From the NCBI GenBank assembly GCA_003648395.1, contig QMPB01000058.1, forward strand, positions 1-13,741: 13,741 bases of DNA, given 5' to 3'. The translations under genes and the position numbers were made by a program. The first letter of the stretch is position 1, and each line of letters opens with the position of its first letter. Below the pieces are notes generated by a model. The model saw nothing but the letters and a program-made list of their open reading frames with translations, made no database searches and was not told the DNA's origin. Positions 6,957 to 13,741 of this stretch are shown here, in pieces. The DNA comes from Bacteroidota bacterium (GTDB taxonomy: Bacteria; Bacteroidota; Bacteroidia; Bacteroidales; UBA1556).

Positions 6957-7262
6957 TTAATTTTCTACTTCCTCATTATCAGAATAGCGCTCATAGTCTT
7001 CATCATAGCCTTGATTCTCTTGAATAAATTCTAAAACGTCATTCAAACTATTTTTAAACTTTGAATAATCTTCTTTATAAAGAAACAATTTATGTTTTTC
7101 AAAGAAGAATTTCCCTGATTCTTCACTAAATCTTTTTTTACTTTCTGTTAGAGTAATATAATACTCACCAGCTTTTGTTTCTTTTACATCAAAAAAATAT
7201 GTCCTTTTACCAGCTTTTACTCTTTTTGAAAAAACTTCTCCCTTGTCATTAAAATCACTCAT
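6957..7262 (-). CDS. DUF3276 (PUR-alpha-like) small nucleic-acid-binding protein
   Basis: This 101-residue protein has one repeat-like unit with the pattern of a PUR domain: a set of beta strands (GEVFSKRVKAGKRTYFFDV, then EYYITLTESKK) and a second strand pair (GKFFFEKHKLFLYKEDY) followed by a helix (SKFKNSLNDVLEFIQEN). An acidic tail follows, about residues 85-101. This fits DUF3276/PUR-alpha-like proteins of Bacteroidota and spirochaetes, where the Borrelia member BpuR binds DNA and RNA. A single unit would need to dimerise to make a full PUR fold. The gene stands alone: the sigma-factor terminator lies upstream, a TATATTTG promoter element precedes it, and two tandem terminators follow. 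That suggests an independently expressed, perhaps abundant, regulator. The family assignment is fairly secure; the targets are unknown. Confidence 0.8.
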   Translation of the reverse strand: MSDFNDKGEVFSKRVKAGKRTYFFDVKETKAGEYYITLTESKKRFSEESGKFFFEKHKLFLYKEDYSKFKNSLNDVLEFIQENQGYDEDYERYSDNEEVEN

Positions 7263-7311
7263 ATTATTTACTGTGTTTTTGTGTTTTTGTAATTGTTTTA
7301 ATAATAAGTAG

Positions 7312-7319
7312 CAAATATA
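7312..7319 (-). promoter_or_regulatory. Candidate -7 promoter element TATATTTG for the DUF3276 gene
   Basis: The minus strand reads TATATTTGC, an exact match to TAnnTTTG, 50 bases before the DUF3276 start and downstream of the sigma-factor terminator. The upstream sequence has a TTG at roughly 14 bases rather than at the usual 19 or so, so the -33 element is unconvincing. Confidence 0.5.
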
Positions 7320-7436
7320 TGTTTTTTTGAATACAATTATATAAAATTTAATTATTTATTAATATTTTCTGAATTGATATTTTATTATCCCATAATAATA
7401 GTTATTATATGCCTTAATAAAATATTATTACATAAA

Positions 7437-7466
7437 AAAAAGGTGGAATTATTATTCCACCTTTTT
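7437..7466 (-). terminator. Intrinsic terminator after the sigma-factor gene
   Basis: A perfect 13-bp stem (7437-7449 with 7454-7466; core AAGGTGGAAT/ATTCCACCTT) closes a 4-base loop. A residues on one flank and T residues on the other make it a canonical bidirectional-looking terminator. It starts 25 bases after the sigma-factor stop codon. Confidence 0.88.
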
Positions 7467-7490
7467 ATTAAGATTTTATTATTTAGATGA

Positions 7491-8354
7491 TTATCCCAAA
7501 TAAGTTTTAAGAATTTTACTTCTTGAGGTATGCTTTAATCTTCTAATTGCTTTTTCTTTAATTTGACGAACTCTCTCGCGAGTTAAGTCAAATTCTTCGC
7601 CTATCTCTTCAAGTGTTAATGGATGCTCTCCATCTAGTCCAAAGTATAGTTTAATTACATCAGATTCTCTTTCAGAAAGTGTAGTAATAGCTCTAGAAAT
7701 CTCTTTTCTTAATGATTCGTATAATAACTGACTCTCCGGGTTAGGAGTGTCGTTAGTACTCATTAAGTCATACATATTTGTATCATCATCAGAAGTAAGG
7801 GGAGCATCAAGGCTTACGTGTCGATTAGCGTTTTTTAATGACTCTTTAACTTCTCTTACAGTAATATCTAAGTATTCAGCAATATCTTCGTTTCTTGGTG
7901 GCTGACCAAGAGTTTGCTCAAGATATGCTTTTGCTTTATTGATTTTATTTATCGATCCAATTTTATTAAGAGGAAGGCGTACAATTCGCGATTGCTCAGC
8001 TAATGCTTGCAATATCGATTGACGAATCCACCATACGGCATAAGAAATAAATTTAAAACCTCTGGTTTCATCGAATCTTTTTGCTGCTTTAATAAGCCCT
8101 AGGTTTCCTTCATTAATAAGGTCGGGTAGGGTTAAACCTTGGTTTTGATATTGCTTTGAAACTGAAACAACAAATCTAAGATTTGCTTTTGTTAACTTAT
8201 CTAAAGCCTGTTCATCTCCTTGTTTTATTTTTTGAGCTAAGATAACTTCCTCCTCAGCTGTAATTAAATCAACACGTCCAATCTCTTGAAGGTATTTATC
8301 TAACGAAGCTGTATCTCTATTCGTTACTTGCTTTTGGATTTTTAATTGTCTCAT
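7491..8354 (-). CDS. rpoD: Primary RNA polymerase sigma factor (sigma-70, Bacteroidota type)
   Basis: This 287-residue protein is the short primary sigma factor of Bacteroidota, which directs RNA polymerase to TAnnTTTG/TTTG promoters. Region 1.2 is near 13-45. Region 2 spans about 54-124, with the core-binding [18 protein letters not shown] and the -10-recognition/melting segment [10 protein letters not shown] (105-114). Region 3 is about 133-205. Region 4 has the helix-turn-helix [20 protein letters not shown] (247-266). Region 1.1 and the large non-conserved region found in E. coli sigma-70 are absent, as is normal for the phylum. The gene follows pnp in the same direction but is separated from it by a terminator, and it ends at its own terminator. 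A palindromic element lies 61-72 bases upstream of the start. Confidence 0.95.
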   Translation of the reverse strand: MRQLKIQKQVTNRDTASLDKYLQEIGRVDLITAEEEVILAQKIKQGDEQALDKLTKANLRFVVSVSKQYQNQGLTLPDLINEGNLGLIKAAKRFDETRGFKFISYAVWWIRQSILQALAEQSRIVRLPLNKIGSINKINKAKAYLEQTLGQPPRNEDIAEYLDITVREVKESLKNANRHVSLDAPLTSDDDTNMYDLMSTNDTPNPESQLLYESLRKEISRAITTLSERESDVIKLYFGLDGEHPLTLEEIGEEFDLTRERVRQIKEKAIRRLKHTSRSKILKTYLG

Positions 8355-8404
8355 TTTATTCTTTTTAAGTAAAATAAACCATTACTTTTTGTATTGTAGA
8401 TTTA

Positions 8405-8431
8405 GAAACGCTAATTTTTGCAAAAAGTTTC
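8405..8431. repeat. Palindrome TTTTTGCAAAAA with flanking inverted arms upstream of the sigma-factor gene
   Basis: The perfect 12-base palindrome TTTTTGCAAAAA (8415-8426) is flanked by GAAAC (8405-8409) and GTTTC (8427-8431). It lies 51-77 bases before the sigma-factor start. On the minus strand it also contains AACTTTTTG, a near miss to the TAnnTTTG promoter element, so promoter and operator might overlap here. This is suggestive only. Confidence 0.3.
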
Positions 8432-8488
8432 ATTTCTAGCTATAATATGTTTAATATCAATTAGTAGCCCTTTTGATAATTAAACTAA

Positions 8489-8516
8489 CGGAGATGTTAG
8501 AGTGTTAACATCTCCG
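8489..8516 (-). terminator. Intrinsic terminator after pnp
   Basis: CGGAGATGTTA (8489-8499) and TAACATCTCCG (8506-8516) form a perfect 11-bp stem with a 6-base loop, GAGTGT on the plus strand. It starts 10 bases after the pnp stop codon. The minus-strand tail TTAGTTTAATTAT is T-rich but not a pure T run, so efficiency may be moderate and some read-through into the sigma-factor gene is possible. Confidence 0.75.
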
Positions 8517-8525
8517 CTAAATTAT

Positions 8526-10661
8526 TTAGTCTCTTTCTGGACGAGGCTTAAGAGCCTTAGCTGAAAGCTTGAATTTTCCTGATCGAGCATCTACAGATAG
8601 TAGTTTAACATCAATCTCTTGACCTTCCTTAAGAACATCAGCAACATTCTCAATACGTTTCCAATCTATCTCTGATACGTGAAGTAAACCTTCTTTTCCA
8701 GGAAGAATCTCAACAAATGCACCGTAAGGCATAATGCTCTTTACAGTAGCATGGTATGTTTCGCCAACTTCAGGAACAGAAACAATACTTTTAATACGGT
8801 CTTTTGCTGCTTCTAAAGCAGATTTATCAGTTGCCATAATGTCAATTACGCCTTGATTACCAACTTCTTCAAGTATAATAGTTGTACCTGTTTTAAGTTG
8901 AATATCTTGAATAATCTTTCCACCAGGTCCGATTACTGCACCAATAAATTCTTTATCGATATATACTTTTTCAATTCTTGGAACAAAGTCTTTATAATCA
9001 GCACGAGGCTCAGTGATAGTTTCTTCCATTTTGTCAAGAATATGCATACGACCAGCTTTTGCCTGAGCTAATGCTTCCGAAAGAATTTCATAAGAAAGAC
9101 CTTCAACTTTAATATCCATCTGACAAGCAGTGATACCATCTCTTGTACCTGTTACTTTAAAGTCCATATCACCTAGGTGATCTTCGTCTCCCAAAATATC
9201 AGAAAGAACAGCAAATTTACCAGTTTCAGCATCGGTAATTAAACCCATTGCAATACCAGAAACAGCTTTCTTTAATTTAATTCCTGCATCCATAAGTGCT
9301 AATGAGCCAGCACATACTGTAGCCATTGATGAAGAACCATTAGATTCTAAAATCTCTGATACAATACGAATAGTATAAGGATTTTCTTCGCCAGAAGGAA
9401 GCATTCCTTTAAGTGCGCGCATTGCCAAGTTTCCGTGACCAACTTCACGACGTGAAGTTCCTCTTAAGAAACGAGCTTCACCTACTGAGTAAGGAGGGAA
9501 GTTATAGTGCAGCATAAAGTTATTCTTTCCATCAAAAACAGCTCCATCAATTATTTGTTCATCCATTTTGCTACCTAAAGTAACAGATGTTAACGATTGA
9601 GTTTCGCCACGAGTAAATACCGCAGAACCGTGTACCGAAGGAAGATAATTAACTTCTGTCCAGATATCACGAATTTGGTCAAGCTTACGACCATCAAGGC
9701 GTTTTCTTTCTTCAAGAATCATCTTACGAACCATGTTTTTCTCAACATCGTGGTAATACTTCTTAATAAGGCTCATTTTTTCGCCAGCATATTCTGCGTC
9801 AAGAGTTTCAACCCACTCATCACGAATTGCAGCAAACATTTCACCTCTTTTGTGCTTATCAGCAGTGTCTGAAGCTGCTGCAGCATATACTTTCTCAGAT
9901 AATTCTTCTTGAATTCTCTTTTGTAATTCTAAGTCACTATCTTCGTGGTTATATTCTCTTTTAGGGCTTGATTTCTCAACCATAGCGGCTAAATCCATCT
10001 GAGCTTGACATTGTACTTTAATAGCTTTATGTGCAAATTCAAAAGCCTCCATCATTACTTCTTCAGAAACTTCTTTCATCTCTCCCTCAATCATCATGAT
10101 GTTTTCGTATGAAGCACCAATCATAAGCTCCAAATCTGCAGCTTCTGTTTCTTCAATACTAGGGTTAACTAACCATTTGCCATCAAGTCTTGCAACTCTA
10201 ACCTCTGAAATAGGGCCGTTGAATGGAATATTAGAAACAGCAAGAGCTGCTGATGCTGCTAATGCTGCATAAGCATCAGGTTGCATACCTTGTTCTAATG
10301 ATATTAGATTTACTATTACTTGTACTTCAGCATGATAGTCTGAAGGGAATAATGGACGTAAAACTCTGTCTATTAGTCTTGATATAAGTATTTCATACTC
10401 AGAAGGTCGAGCTTCTCTTTTGAAAAATCCTCCAGGGAAACGACCTGCTGCTGCATATTTTTCTTGGTAATCAACAGAAAGTGGCATGAAATCCACGTTT
10501 GCTGCTGCTTCTTTTTTTCCTACTACGGTGGCCATTATCATGGTGTCACCTACTTTTACTACAACAGACCCATCAGCCTGTTTTGCTAGCTTTCCTGTTT
10601 CAATGATGATTTCTCTACCATCAGGCATTTGGAAAGTCTTGTTAATTCCAATTTTTGACAT
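8526..10661 (-). CDS. pnp: Polyribonucleotide nucleotidyltransferase (PNPase)
   Basis: PNPase is the trimeric 3'-to-5' phosphorolytic exoribonuclease of mRNA turnover. The 711-residue protein has the complete architecture: a first RNase PH domain with [12 protein letters not shown] (77-88); a helical linker near 240-310; a second RNase PH domain holding [13 protein letters not shown] (398-410), the phosphate-binding NGSSSMAT (441-448) and the acidic [13 protein letters not shown] (491-503); a KH domain with GPGGKIIQ (578-585); and an S1 domain (about 632-703) with [20 protein letters not shown]. No catalytic residue looks altered. It lies after rpsO, as in most bacteria, but a hairpin and a TATGTTTG promoter element stand between the two, so pnp probably has its own promoter. 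Its leader can fold into a nested stem, which may matter for autocontrol. Confidence 0.98.
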   Translation of the reverse strand: MSKIGINKTFQMPDGREIIIETGKLAKQADGSVVVKVGDTMIMATVVGKKEAAANVDFMPLSVDYQEKYAAAGRFPGGFFKREARPSEYEILISRLIDRVLRPLFPSDYHAEVQVIVNLISLEQGMQPDAYAALAASAALAVSNIPFNGPISEVRVARLDGKWLVNPSIEETEAADLELMIGASYENIMMIEGEMKEVSEEVMMEAFEFAHKAIKVQCQAQMDLAAMVEKSSPKREYNHEDSDLELQKRIQEELSEKVYAAAASDTADKHKRGEMFAAIRDEWVETLDAEYAGEKMSLIKKYYHDVEKNMVRKMILEERKRLDGRKLDQIRDIWTEVNYLPSVHGSAVFTRGETQSLTSVTLGSKMDEQIIDGAVFDGKNNFMLHYNFPPYSVGEARFLRGTSRREVGHGNLAMRALKGMLPSGEENPYTIRIVSEILESNGSSSMATVCAGSLALMDAGIKLKKAVSGIAMGLITDAETGKFAVLSDILGDEDHLGDMDFKVTGTRDGITACQMDIKVEGLSYEILSEALAQAKAGRMHILDKMEETITEPRADYKDFVPRIEKVYIDKEFIGAVIGPGGKIIQDIQLKTGTTIILEEVGNQGVIDIMATDKSALEAAKDRIKSIVSVPEVGETYHATVKSIMPYGAFVEILPGKEGLLHVSEIDWKRIENVADVLKEGQEIDVKLLSVDARSGKFKLSAKALKPRPERD

Positions 10662-10691
10662 CTTTAATCTTCTTTAAATTTGTAATCGTCT

Positions 10692-10739
10692 ATGTAAGTG
10701 ATATTTGTGTTTGAATCGGACTCGCTATTCTCACTTATA
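10692..10739 (-). promoter_or_regulatory. Possible nested stem-loop in the pnp leader
   Basis: Outer arms TGTAAGTGA (10693-10701) and TCACTTATA (10731-10739) can pair (nine pairs including one G-U). Inside them, GAAT (10713-10716) and ATTC (10727-10730) can pair and be extended by CG/CG. It lies 32-78 bases before the pnp start. In E. coli a leader hairpin is cut by RNase III and PNPase for autocontrol; an analogous role here is inference, not shown by sequence. Confidence 0.35.
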
Positions 10740-10751
10740 AAATAACTTGCC

Positions 10752-10759
10752 CAAACATA
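10752..10759 (-). promoter_or_regulatory. Candidate -7 promoter element TATGTTTG for pnp
   Basis: The minus strand reads TATGTTTGGG, an exact TAnnTTTG match lying two bases beyond the hairpin that follows rpsO and 91 bases before the pnp start. No clear -33 TTTG is visible. The location between a terminator-like hairpin and a gene supports an independent pnp promoter. Confidence 0.5.
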
Positions 10760-10761
10760 CA

Positions 10762-10793
10762 GAAAGCTAACTAATGTTCATTAGTTAGCTTTC
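10762..10793 (-). terminator. Terminator-like hairpin between rpsO and pnp
   Basis: GAAAGCTAACTAATG (10762-10776) and CATTAGTTAGCTTTC (10779-10793) are perfect reverse complements, giving about a 14-bp stem with a tight loop. It starts 32 bases after the rpsO stop. The following minus-strand sequence, TGTATGTTTGGG, is only partly T-rich, so it may terminate partially or act as a 3' stabilising hairpin for rpsO mRNA. Confidence 0.7.
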
Positions 10794-10824
10794 CCCGTTT
10801 AGAATATTTTTGTTAAGAAATTCA

Positions 10825-11097
10825 TTATTTTCTTAAACCTAGTTTCTTAATTAATTCACGATATCTGTTGATATCTTTACGCATTAAGTAAGATAGCAAT
10901 TTACGACGCTTACCTACCATAAGTACTAATGAACGCTCAGTAGCAAAATCTTTACGATTTACTTTTAAGTGCTCAGTTAAGTGCTTAATACGTGCTGTGA
11001 ATAAAGCTACTTGACCTTCAGTAGAACCTGTGTCAAACTCGCTCTTGCCGAACTCTTTAAAAAGCTCTTTTGTTGTTTCTTTTGATAATTTTTCCAT
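10825..11097 (-). CDS. rpsO: 30S ribosomal protein S15
   Basis: This 90-residue protein is a primary 16S rRNA-binding protein of the small subunit platform. It shows the conserved S15 pattern: KELFKEFGKSEFDTGSTEGQ near the N-terminus, then VALFTARIKHLTEHLK, the loop HLKVNRKDFATER and the helix LLSYLMRKDINRYRELIKKL leading to the terminal GLRK. Length is exactly typical. It lies upstream of pnp as in most bacteria. A TACTTTTG promoter element is 76 bases upstream of its start, so it has a leader long enough for the S15 autoregulation known in other bacteria, but I did not recognise a specific S15-binding fold there. Confidence 0.98.
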   Translation of the reverse strand: MEKLSKETTKELFKEFGKSEFDTGSTEGQVALFTARIKHLTEHLKVNRKDFATERSLVLMVGKRRKLLSYLMRKDINRYRELIKKLGLRK

Positions 11098-11168
11098 AAT
11101 AATTGTTTACTATTAAATTAAATTATACCATCTAATTATAGCTGTGTATAATGCTTTGTATAAAAGCG

Positions 11169-11181
11169 GCTGCAAAAGTAA
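11169..11181 (-). promoter_or_regulatory. rpsO promoter -7 region (TACTTTTG), in a 13-mer shared with lptB
   Basis: The minus strand reads TTACTTTTGCAGC, containing TACTTTTG (11180-11173), an exact TAnnTTTG match. The same 13 bases occur upstream of lptB at 12035-12047. Transcription would start a few bases downstream and leave a leader of roughly 70 bases before rpsO. The -33 region has no clear TTTG. Confidence 0.6.
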
Positions 11182-11294
11182 TCATTATTTTCTTTGATTT
11201 TCGTAAAACCTTTAATAATAATAATCTTTAGCATATTTTATGATATACGATTTTTTATGATTTTAATATACTGAAAATTAGGGTAATACGATTG

Positions 11295-12017
11295 TTACTT
11301 TAGTTCAAAATTCTTTCCTAAATATACCTTACGAACTTGCTCGTCGTTTACTAGGTCGTCTGCCGAACCTGCTTTAAGTATTTCGCCTTCAAAAAGTAAA
11401 TATGCTCTATCGGTAATACTTAATGTTTCGCGCACATTATGGTCGGTAATAAGTATTCCAATATTCTTTTCCTTAAGTTTGGCAATTACATTTTGAATAT
11501 CTTCAACAGCAATAGGGTCAACTCCTGCAAATGGCTCATCAAGTAAAATAAACTTTGGGTCAACAGCTAGCGATCGTGCAATCTCTGTTCTACGACGTTC
11601 TCCTCCTGATAATGATATTCCTATGTTTTTACGAATATGTTGAAGACCAAATTCATCAAGTAGGGTTTCTAGTTTTTCTTTTTGCTCAGCTTTACTAAGC
11701 TTAGTAAATTGTAAAACTGCCATAATATTATCCTCAACACTTAGCTGACGAAATACAGAAGCTTCTTGAGCTAAATAACCAACGCCACGTCTTGCTCTTT
11801 TGTACATGGCTTCTTTAGTAATCTCAATATCATCAAGGAAAATCTTTCCTCCATTGGGTTTTATTAGACCAACAATCATATAGAATGATGTAGTTTTTCC
11901 TGCTCCGTTAGGACCTAATAGACCAACAATTTCTCCTTGATTAACCTCAATATTTACATTATTAACAACTTTTCGTTGTTTATATACTTTTACTAAATTT
12001 TCGGCGCGTAATTTCAT
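11295..12017 (-). CDS. lptB: LPS export system ATP-binding protein LptB
   Basis: LptB is the cytoplasmic ATPase of the LptB2FG transporter that moves lipopolysaccharide from the inner membrane onto the Lpt bridge. The 240-residue protein has Walker A GPNGAGKT (35-42), the Q-loop glutamine Q84 in [11 protein letters not shown], the ABC signature LSGGERRR (136-143), Walker B FILLDEP (156-162) and the switch histidine H193 in LITDHN. The [17 protein letters not shown] segment and the [14 protein letters not shown] stretch are characteristic of LptB rather than of amino-acid transporter ATPases. It stands without other lpt genes in this window, which is common because lptFG and lptB are often dispersed. 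A promoter element lies only 22 bases before its start, giving a very short leader. Confidence 0.95.
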   Translation of the reverse strand: MKLRAENLVKVYKQRKVVNNVNIEVNQGEIVGLLGPNGAGKTTSFYMIVGLIKPNGGKIFLDDIEITKEAMYKRARRGVGYLAQEASVFRQLSVEDNIMAVLQFTKLSKAEQKEKLETLLDEFGLQHIRKNIGISLSGGERRRTEIARSLAVDPKFILLDEPFAGVDPIAVEDIQNVIAKLKEKNIGILITDHNVRETLSITDRAYLLFEGEILKAGSADDLVNDEQVRKVYLGKNFELK

Positions 12018-12034
12018 GTGTATTATTATTTAAT

Positions 12035-12047
12035 GCTGCAAAAGTAA
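12035..12047 (-). promoter_or_regulatory. lptB promoter -7 region (TACTTTTG), in a 13-mer shared with rpsO
   Basis: The minus strand reads TTACTTTTGCAGC, with TACTTTTG at 12046-12039, an exact TAnnTTTG match, ending 22 bases before the lptB start. It is identical over 13 bases to the rpsO promoter region. A start site a few bases downstream would leave a leader of only about 15 bases. A -33 TTTG is not evident. Confidence 0.6.
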
Positions 12048-12119
12048 ACGATTTTATTGATTGATTAGTATTCCTAACAAATAAAAAATATTAATTTAAT
12101 GCCTATAATGCGGAAGTGT

Positions 12120-13385
12120 TTACTTCTTTACCGACCACAGCATTAAAATAACTGCAATTAGTAAGGCGAATGCTGCTACCATAAATGTGAATGTAAATCC
12201 CATTGCCATATACATCCATATACCTATCTGGAAACTAAGGATTGCTCTAAAGCCTGTAAGGCTTAGGTGGATTGATTGATATCTTGCAGCTTCTTCCTTT
12301 TGGCAAAAGTATGCTGAGCCTATAAACCATAATAATGCCATTGTTGCGGCAAATATGCCATAAAAACCATAGGCAATTAATAGGCTAAAGTATATTCTAA
12401 TTCCAAAAAACTCGATGTATTGCATATAGTATTGGGCTATTCCTAAGGTGAAGGTAAATAGCATTAACGAACCAAAAGTAATTGCCCCAAATGTTCGTGC
12501 ATCTATTCTGCCTAATAGGCTTCCAAAGAAAGGTAATAATAAGATTGCTAATACATTATATCCATTTTTATAGAAACCGTATGTTGCATGATTCATCTCA
12601 AATACATCATTAAAATATATTGGTATTATAGCTGCACTAATCATCCACGCAAAACCATAGAACATAAATCCAAGTTCAAAATGTAAGAATGGTTTATTGT
12701 TTTTTAATATATCAACCATATACTTAAAAGAATTATTAATTGCCTTAGCAAAACTCTGTTTTACAGGTATTTCTTCAACCTGTGGTATTTTCGACAATAG
12801 AAATATTGATATTATTCCTAATATTCCAATTAGGGGATATATATATACAAAGGCAAATGAGTAATCGTCAAGAAGAAAACCAAAGGCAAGAGTTGTTACC
12901 ATTATCATGATTTTGTTTGTTGAGGAAGTATAACTGTATAATCTACCAAAATTATTATGAGTATAGGCAGATTTAAGCATCTGGTTTATGGTGGGAAGAG
13001 TAATTATTAGGTTTAGATAAAAGAAAAAGAAAATCGAAAGGAAGGCATAATGATAAAATTCACTATTGGTATATGCTTCAATATTTTGAGGAAAGAAATA
13101 AAATAGTAATAGTGGCAGATGGGTAATAAGGGCAACTATTTTAAGCATTTTCTTTTTATTGGAAACGCGTCTTAAAAACTCATTTACAACAATAGAAACT
13201 ACCATTATAATCACACTAAGTTGCAAGAGAACACTTAGCTGAAAATTTGTAGCATTCATATCCTTAATATATACCAGCTCATTTAGAGCAAATACACCAG
13301 TAATTATTCCTTGTATAAGGGTGAATAAGAAATGTAATTTAAATACACCATATTCCTCCGTTGATATTTTTAACCAATTTTGCAT
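12120..13385 (-). CDS. Major facilitator superfamily transporter of unknown substrate
   Basis: This 421-residue integral membrane protein has about 12 hydrophobic segments in two groups of six (roughly 15-36, 48-70, 80-98, 112-132, 158-173, 177-198, then 235-258, 275-292, 298-316, 330-361 with two passes unclear, 378-395 and 398-417). A charged cytoplasmic loop lies between the halves (about 199-232). Features fitting the MFS are the NFGRLYSYTSSTNK stretch after the fourth helix, the FGFLLDD turn and the symmetrical GRIDART loop in the second half. The substrate cannot be read from the sequence. The first ATG follows a terminator T run by only 14 bases, so expression probably depends on a promoter upstream of, or read-through across, that terminator. 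The next gene, lptB, has its own promoter. Confidence 0.75.
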   Translation of the reverse strand: MQNWLKISTEEYGVFKLHFLFTLIQGIITGVFALNELVYIKDMNATNFQLSVLLQLSVIIMVVSIVVNEFLRRVSNKKKMLKIVALITHLPLLLFYFFPQNIEAYTNSEFYHYAFLSIFFFFYLNLIITLPTINQMLKSAYTHNNFGRLYSYTSSTNKIMIMVTTLAFGFLLDDYSFAFVYIYPLIGILGIISIFLLSKIPQVEEIPVKQSFAKAINNSFKYMVDILKNNKPFLHFELGFMFYGFAWMISAAIIPIYFNDVFEMNHATYGFYKNGYNVLAILLLPFFGSLLGRIDARTFGAITFGSLMLFTFTLGIAQYYMQYIEFFGIRIYFSLLIAYGFYGIFAATMALLWFIGSAYFCQKEEAARYQSIHLSLTGFRAILSFQIGIWMYMAMGFTFTFMVAAFALLIAVILMLWSVKK

Positions 13386-13399
13386 TAATATATTTAATT

Positions 13400-13432
13400 A
13401 AAAAAAGCAGTCCCGAAAATCATCGAGACTGC
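13400..13432 (-). terminator. Intrinsic terminator after the oxidoreductase subunit gene, close to the transporter start
   Basis: On the minus strand GCAGTC (13432-13427) and GACTGC (13412-13407) pair, the stem continues with CGA/TCG after one mismatch, and a run of seven T residues follows (13406-13400). This is a classic intrinsic terminator. It is 73 bases after the upstream stop codon and its T run ends 14 bases before the transporter ATG. Confidence 0.88.
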
Positions 13433-13505
13433 AATATTAATATATCTTAAATAAATCCTTCCTTAATTGATACAACTATAGAAGAAAGTCACCATTAAAG
13501 GTGTG

Positions 13506-13741
13506 CTATTTATTTATTACCTTATTAGCTTCTTCTATACCAGCATGCAGTGCTTTAATGTTTAAATCAACAACATCCTGTCCTTTTCTGCCAAATAAAA
13601 CACCAAGAGCGTCTTCTAACATTTTAACATCAAGACCAATAAAAGGAATTCCAGCACCAAGCATAACAATGTTAGCCGCTTTTACCGAGCCAAGATCCTT
13701 AGCAATGCTATCAGCATCAATCATAATGTGATTTTCTAAAG
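13506..13741 (-). CDS. 2-oxoacid:ferredoxin oxidoreductase gamma subunit, C-terminal part (5' end off the window)
   Basis: The reading frame is open to the right edge (LENHIMIDADSIAKDLGS at its start), so the ATG at 13724 is internal and the gene continues beyond the window. The visible 78 residues match the C-terminal part of the gamma domain of pyruvate/2-oxoacid:ferredoxin oxidoreductases. They include the segment IAKDLGSVKAANIVMLGA, a hydrophobic turn IPFIGLDVKMLEDALGVLFG and the ending LNIKALHAGIEEANKV. The enzyme decarboxylates 2-oxoacids to acyl-CoA and reduces ferredoxin, typical of anaerobic or facultative metabolism. Which oxoacid (pyruvate, 2-oxoglutarate or branched-chain) cannot be decided from this fragment; the alpha and beta subunit genes would be expected upstream, to the right. 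It stops at a TAG and is followed by a strong terminator. Confidence 0.85.
   Translation of the reverse strand, partial: LENHIMIDADSIAKDLGSVKAANIVMLGAGIPFIGLDVKMLEDALGVLFGRKGQDVVDLNIKALHAGIEEANKVINK

Noticed and set aside
8853..10677. Three plus-strand open frames opposite pnp
   Set aside because: All are antisense to conserved PNPase sequence, with unnatural composition and no family signature.
11098..11294. Terminator after lptB
   Set aside because: The region is AT-rich with only weak imperfect repeats (around ATATTTTATGATAT) and no stem with a T run; only the rpsO promoter is supportable there.
13501..13731. Plus-strand open frame opposite the oxidoreductase subunit
   Set aside because: It mirrors the conserved gamma-subunit coding sequence, which accounts for its openness.

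Overview
The window reads as chromosomal DNA of a Bacteroidota bacterium. It is AT-rich, the genes lack obvious Shine-Dalgarno sequences, and several starts are preceded by the Bacteroidota -7 promoter signature TAnnTTTG. The protein complement also fits: a short primary sigma factor without region 1.1, signal peptidase I with an N-terminal DUF5684-like membrane domain, a DUF5683 protein between parB and dapB, and a DUF3276 (PUR-like) protein. A partial 2-oxoacid:ferredoxin oxidoreductase subunit at the right edge hints at anaerobic metabolism. Every gene I can support is on the minus strand, so transcription runs from high to low coordinates.

Right part (13741 to about 10800): the 3' end of a 2-oxoacid oxidoreductase gamma subunit is followed by a strong intrinsic terminator, which lies only 14 bases before an MFS transporter start codon. 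Then come lptB (LPS export ATPase) and rpsO (ribosomal protein S15). lptB and rpsO share an identical 13-base promoter-region sequence.

Middle (about 10800 to 6660): a hairpin separates rpsO from pnp (PNPase), and pnp has a structured leader. A terminator follows pnp. Next are the primary sigma factor gene with its terminator and the small DUF3276 gene, which is followed by two tandem terminators. A metallo-beta-lactamase-fold hydrolase gene then begins after a leader that carries two hairpins.

Left part (6660 to 1): parA and parB (overlapping by 1 base), DUF5683, dapB, lepB, a membrane-anchored TylF-type methyltransferase and a broken gene for a secreted protein form a tight co-directional array. 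Junctions are a few bases long except dapB/lepB (101 bases). The array joins chromosome segregation (ParAB), cell-wall/lysine precursor synthesis (DapB) and protein secretion (LepB).

Most of this is conserved housekeeping content, and I see no CRISPR array, insertion sequence, tRNA, prophage or defence system. The least ordinary signals are the decayed gene at the left edge with three in-frame stops, the structured leaders of the hydrolase and pnp genes, the terminator just ahead of the transporter gene, and the uncharacterised but context-conserved DUF5683 and DUF3276 genes.
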